Below are positions 63,001 through 64,000 of a stretch of DNA of 64,000 nt, in pieces. Both the position numbers and the translations under genes were made by a program. Source of the DNA: Branchiostoma lanceolatum (lineage: Eukaryota > Chordata > Leptocardii > Amphioxiformes > Branchiostomatidae); the NCBI RefSeq assembly GCF_035083965.1, contig NC_089727.1, positions 6,391,501 to 6,455,500 on the forward strand, given 5' to 3'. A model generated the notes under the pieces. It was not told the origin of the DNA. It was given only the letters and a program-made list of their open reading frames with translations, and did no database searches. Numbering within the stretch: position 1 is the stretch's first letter; every line of letters begins with the position of its first letter.

Positions 63001-63371
63001 ATACAGTCATACTTGAGTCTGTCGTCCGCGTCAGACCAAACCAAACTGCCAGGGATTATCATCGATCATTGTAGTGTCAAGTATTTTAAAGAAAACATCC
63101 TGGAAGTCAGGAATTCTTGTCAAGAATAGTGGACCCAGTCCAGGTGACACGTCCAAAATGATGATAAAAAAGAATTGAAAGTAGCTTGGTGATGTTATTC
63201 TCTCACCCCTGTAGGTATTTATGGATACCCTATGGATTTATGTGCGGCAGCCATATTGGATTCCGTGCAACACTTCTTCAAAGTGAACCACGCCTGCACT
63301 CTGACTGAGGTTCAGCTGATAGAGATGGACTCTAGGAAGGCTGATACATTCCAGCAGGAATTTGTCAAAAG
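54033..63371 (+). CDS. PARP14-like: Second PARP14-like gene (3' cut by the window edge)
   Basis: Exons: 54033-54216, 55113-55217, 55824-56826, 57252-57358, 57735-57844, 58237-58366, 59022-59258, 59623-60756, 61230-about 61347, 61732-61876, 62052-62192, 62616-62729, 63215-63371 (phase 2 out). The start is ATGGCAGCACC, opening an RRM-like unit ([20 protein letters not shown]). A 1.0 kb exon then encodes a Pro/Gln-rich tract with repeated NPQQPPV, a Tyr/Pro stretch and a Ser/Arg-rich segment. Further RRM-like units (exons 3-8), KH-like units (exon 8) and macro 1 (exons 10-13; [20 protein letters not shown], the canonical VNAAN form) follow. Exons 6, 7, 11 and 13 match the first PARP14-like gene in position, phase and nearly in length, so the two are tandem paralogues. 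Macro 2-3, WWE and PARP domains are expected beyond 64000. Transcribed divergently from the macro-deltex gene. Confidence 0.87.
54318..54400 (+). repeat. Dispersed repeat copy
   Basis: GCATAATGCC, ATATATCT, TGTGCATACCTGGGGGTGCT matches 45250-45305. It lies in the first intron. Confidence 0.5.
55269..55491. mobile_element. MITE with TACTGTAAAT termini (copy 2)
   Basis: TACTGTAAATGTGGAAATGA at the left and GCATTTACAGTA at the right. The interior holds repeated TTCGCAGTGGTTTT and GAACTTAAAACCAC in opposing orientations, so the whole element is close to palindromic. Confidence 0.75.
61030..61145. repeat. Degenerate tandem repeat of ATCTTGAGATGTTTTGA units
   Basis: Five to six copies of a roughly 20-base unit with the palindromic core TCTTGAGA/TCTCAAGA, alternating in sense, in the intron before the macro-linker exon. 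Confidence 0.6.
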
Positions 63372-64000
63372 GTAAAAGTGTCATGAGTTATACTTTTTAC
63401 AAGGAGTGATAGTGATCCAGTTTAGCTCATTGAAAAGCTTATCTTCCACTAGTCATGACAGAGAAGACAGACACTATGCACAATATTTACAGGTTCACTG
63501 TACTGGGGAAATATCCCTTAGGCTGGCTCTTTTCAACAAGCACAATGAACGGTGGACCACAGCTTAACCTCTCGTCCTAAGTACTGCAACCATTTCCGGG
63601 AGTGTGCATGTAATGTGAGTGACAACAACCTAGATCAAACTCCAGAACTCTAGATCCTGAGGCAGGGTTGCTAACCACTGGACTACACAATGCTACAATA
63701 GAATTGTTGAATGTATTACTAATAGGGAGCTCCATTTTTTCAATGCTAAACAATTCTGTTAGGCCACACAGCTGTTGACCAGGTTATGCAATACAGATTA
63801 CGAGATTAATAAAAACGAGGCGAGTAGAAAAAAGATAAGATGGGACTCTGTGTGATGGTCCCTTAACGATGTAATATAGCTTGGTCCTAGTGACGAAGTC
63901 TTGGCTAAGAACTACTGGACTTCGCGCTTAAGTCTGCTACGAGGTGATTAGAAGCTGATGTTAAGATAAAGCGTATAACAGTGTTCGCTGTGCTGGCTGA
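63372..64000 (+). other. Intron of the second PARP14-like gene, runs off the window
   Basis: It contains a SINE copy (next entry) and no further exon that I can recognise. Confidence 0.6.
63410..63695 (-). mobile_element. tRNA-derived SINE (copy 3)
   Basis: The minus-strand head TAGTCCAGTGGTTAGCAACC is followed by CTAGAGTTCTGGAGTTTGAT. The body TTTACAGGTTCACTG and CTCTTTTCAACAAGCACAAT, on the plus strand near 63490-63550, matches copy 2. Confidence 0.7.

Overview
The window looks like nuclear DNA of an invertebrate chordate, most likely a lancelet (Branchiostoma). The reasons are many short exons with GT-AG introns, AT-rich introns full of small TIR elements, SINEs and LINE remnants, and a gene set whose closest known relatives are the vertebrate PARP14, PARP9/DTX3L, TRIM and Tie-type receptor families. 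The species call is inference. No bacterial genes, CRISPR arrays, rRNA or tRNA genes were seen.

Layout, left to right. 1-2408: a 2.2 kb element built from two interleaved inverted repeats. 2409-18593 (+): a PARP14-like mono-ADP-ribosyltransferase whose 5' exons lie outside or were not found; 24 exons, about 1718 residues. 20015-22382: a TIR transposon with a TAA target duplication that holds a decayed LINE, which in turn holds a second LINE fragment. 22651-25488 (+): an intronless receptor tyrosine kinase. 26960-31811 (-): a TRIM RING/B-box/coiled-coil exon followed by phase-compatible RRM exons and a truncated remnant of a macro-deltex gene. 34147-46718 (-): an RRM-KH-macro-RING-deltex E3 of about 1568 residues. 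48287-53507 (-): a second, shorter macro-deltex E3 of about 859 residues. 53508-54032: a 525 bp head-to-head promoter. 54033-63371 (+): a second PARP14-like gene, cut by the right edge inside its macro domains.

How the genes fit together. In vertebrates PARP9 (macro domains) and DTX3L (RING-DTC E3) form a complex, share an interferon-responsive bidirectional promoter, and sit beside PARP14/PARP15. Here macro, RING and DTC are encoded in single genes lying between two PARP14-like genes, and one of these genes is head to head with a PARP14-like gene. That promoter holds an exact kappaB consensus (GGGGATTCCC), an exact ETS-IRF composite (GGAACTGAAA) and further IRF-like sites. The promoter of the other macro-deltex gene also has an exact ETS-IRF composite. 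I read the locus as an ADP-ribose/ubiquitin immune module in which writers (PARP14-like), readers or erasers (macro) and E3 ligases (macro-deltex, TRIM) are clustered and probably co-induced.

The - strand genes grew by tandem copying of a two-exon RRM cassette together with a minisatellite in its intron. One copy landed downstream of the TRIM exon and lost its macro/RING/deltex part, giving a possible TRIM-RRM chimera. All exon boundaries are hand-derived from splice motifs, reading phase and paralogue comparison; no alignment or expression data were used.
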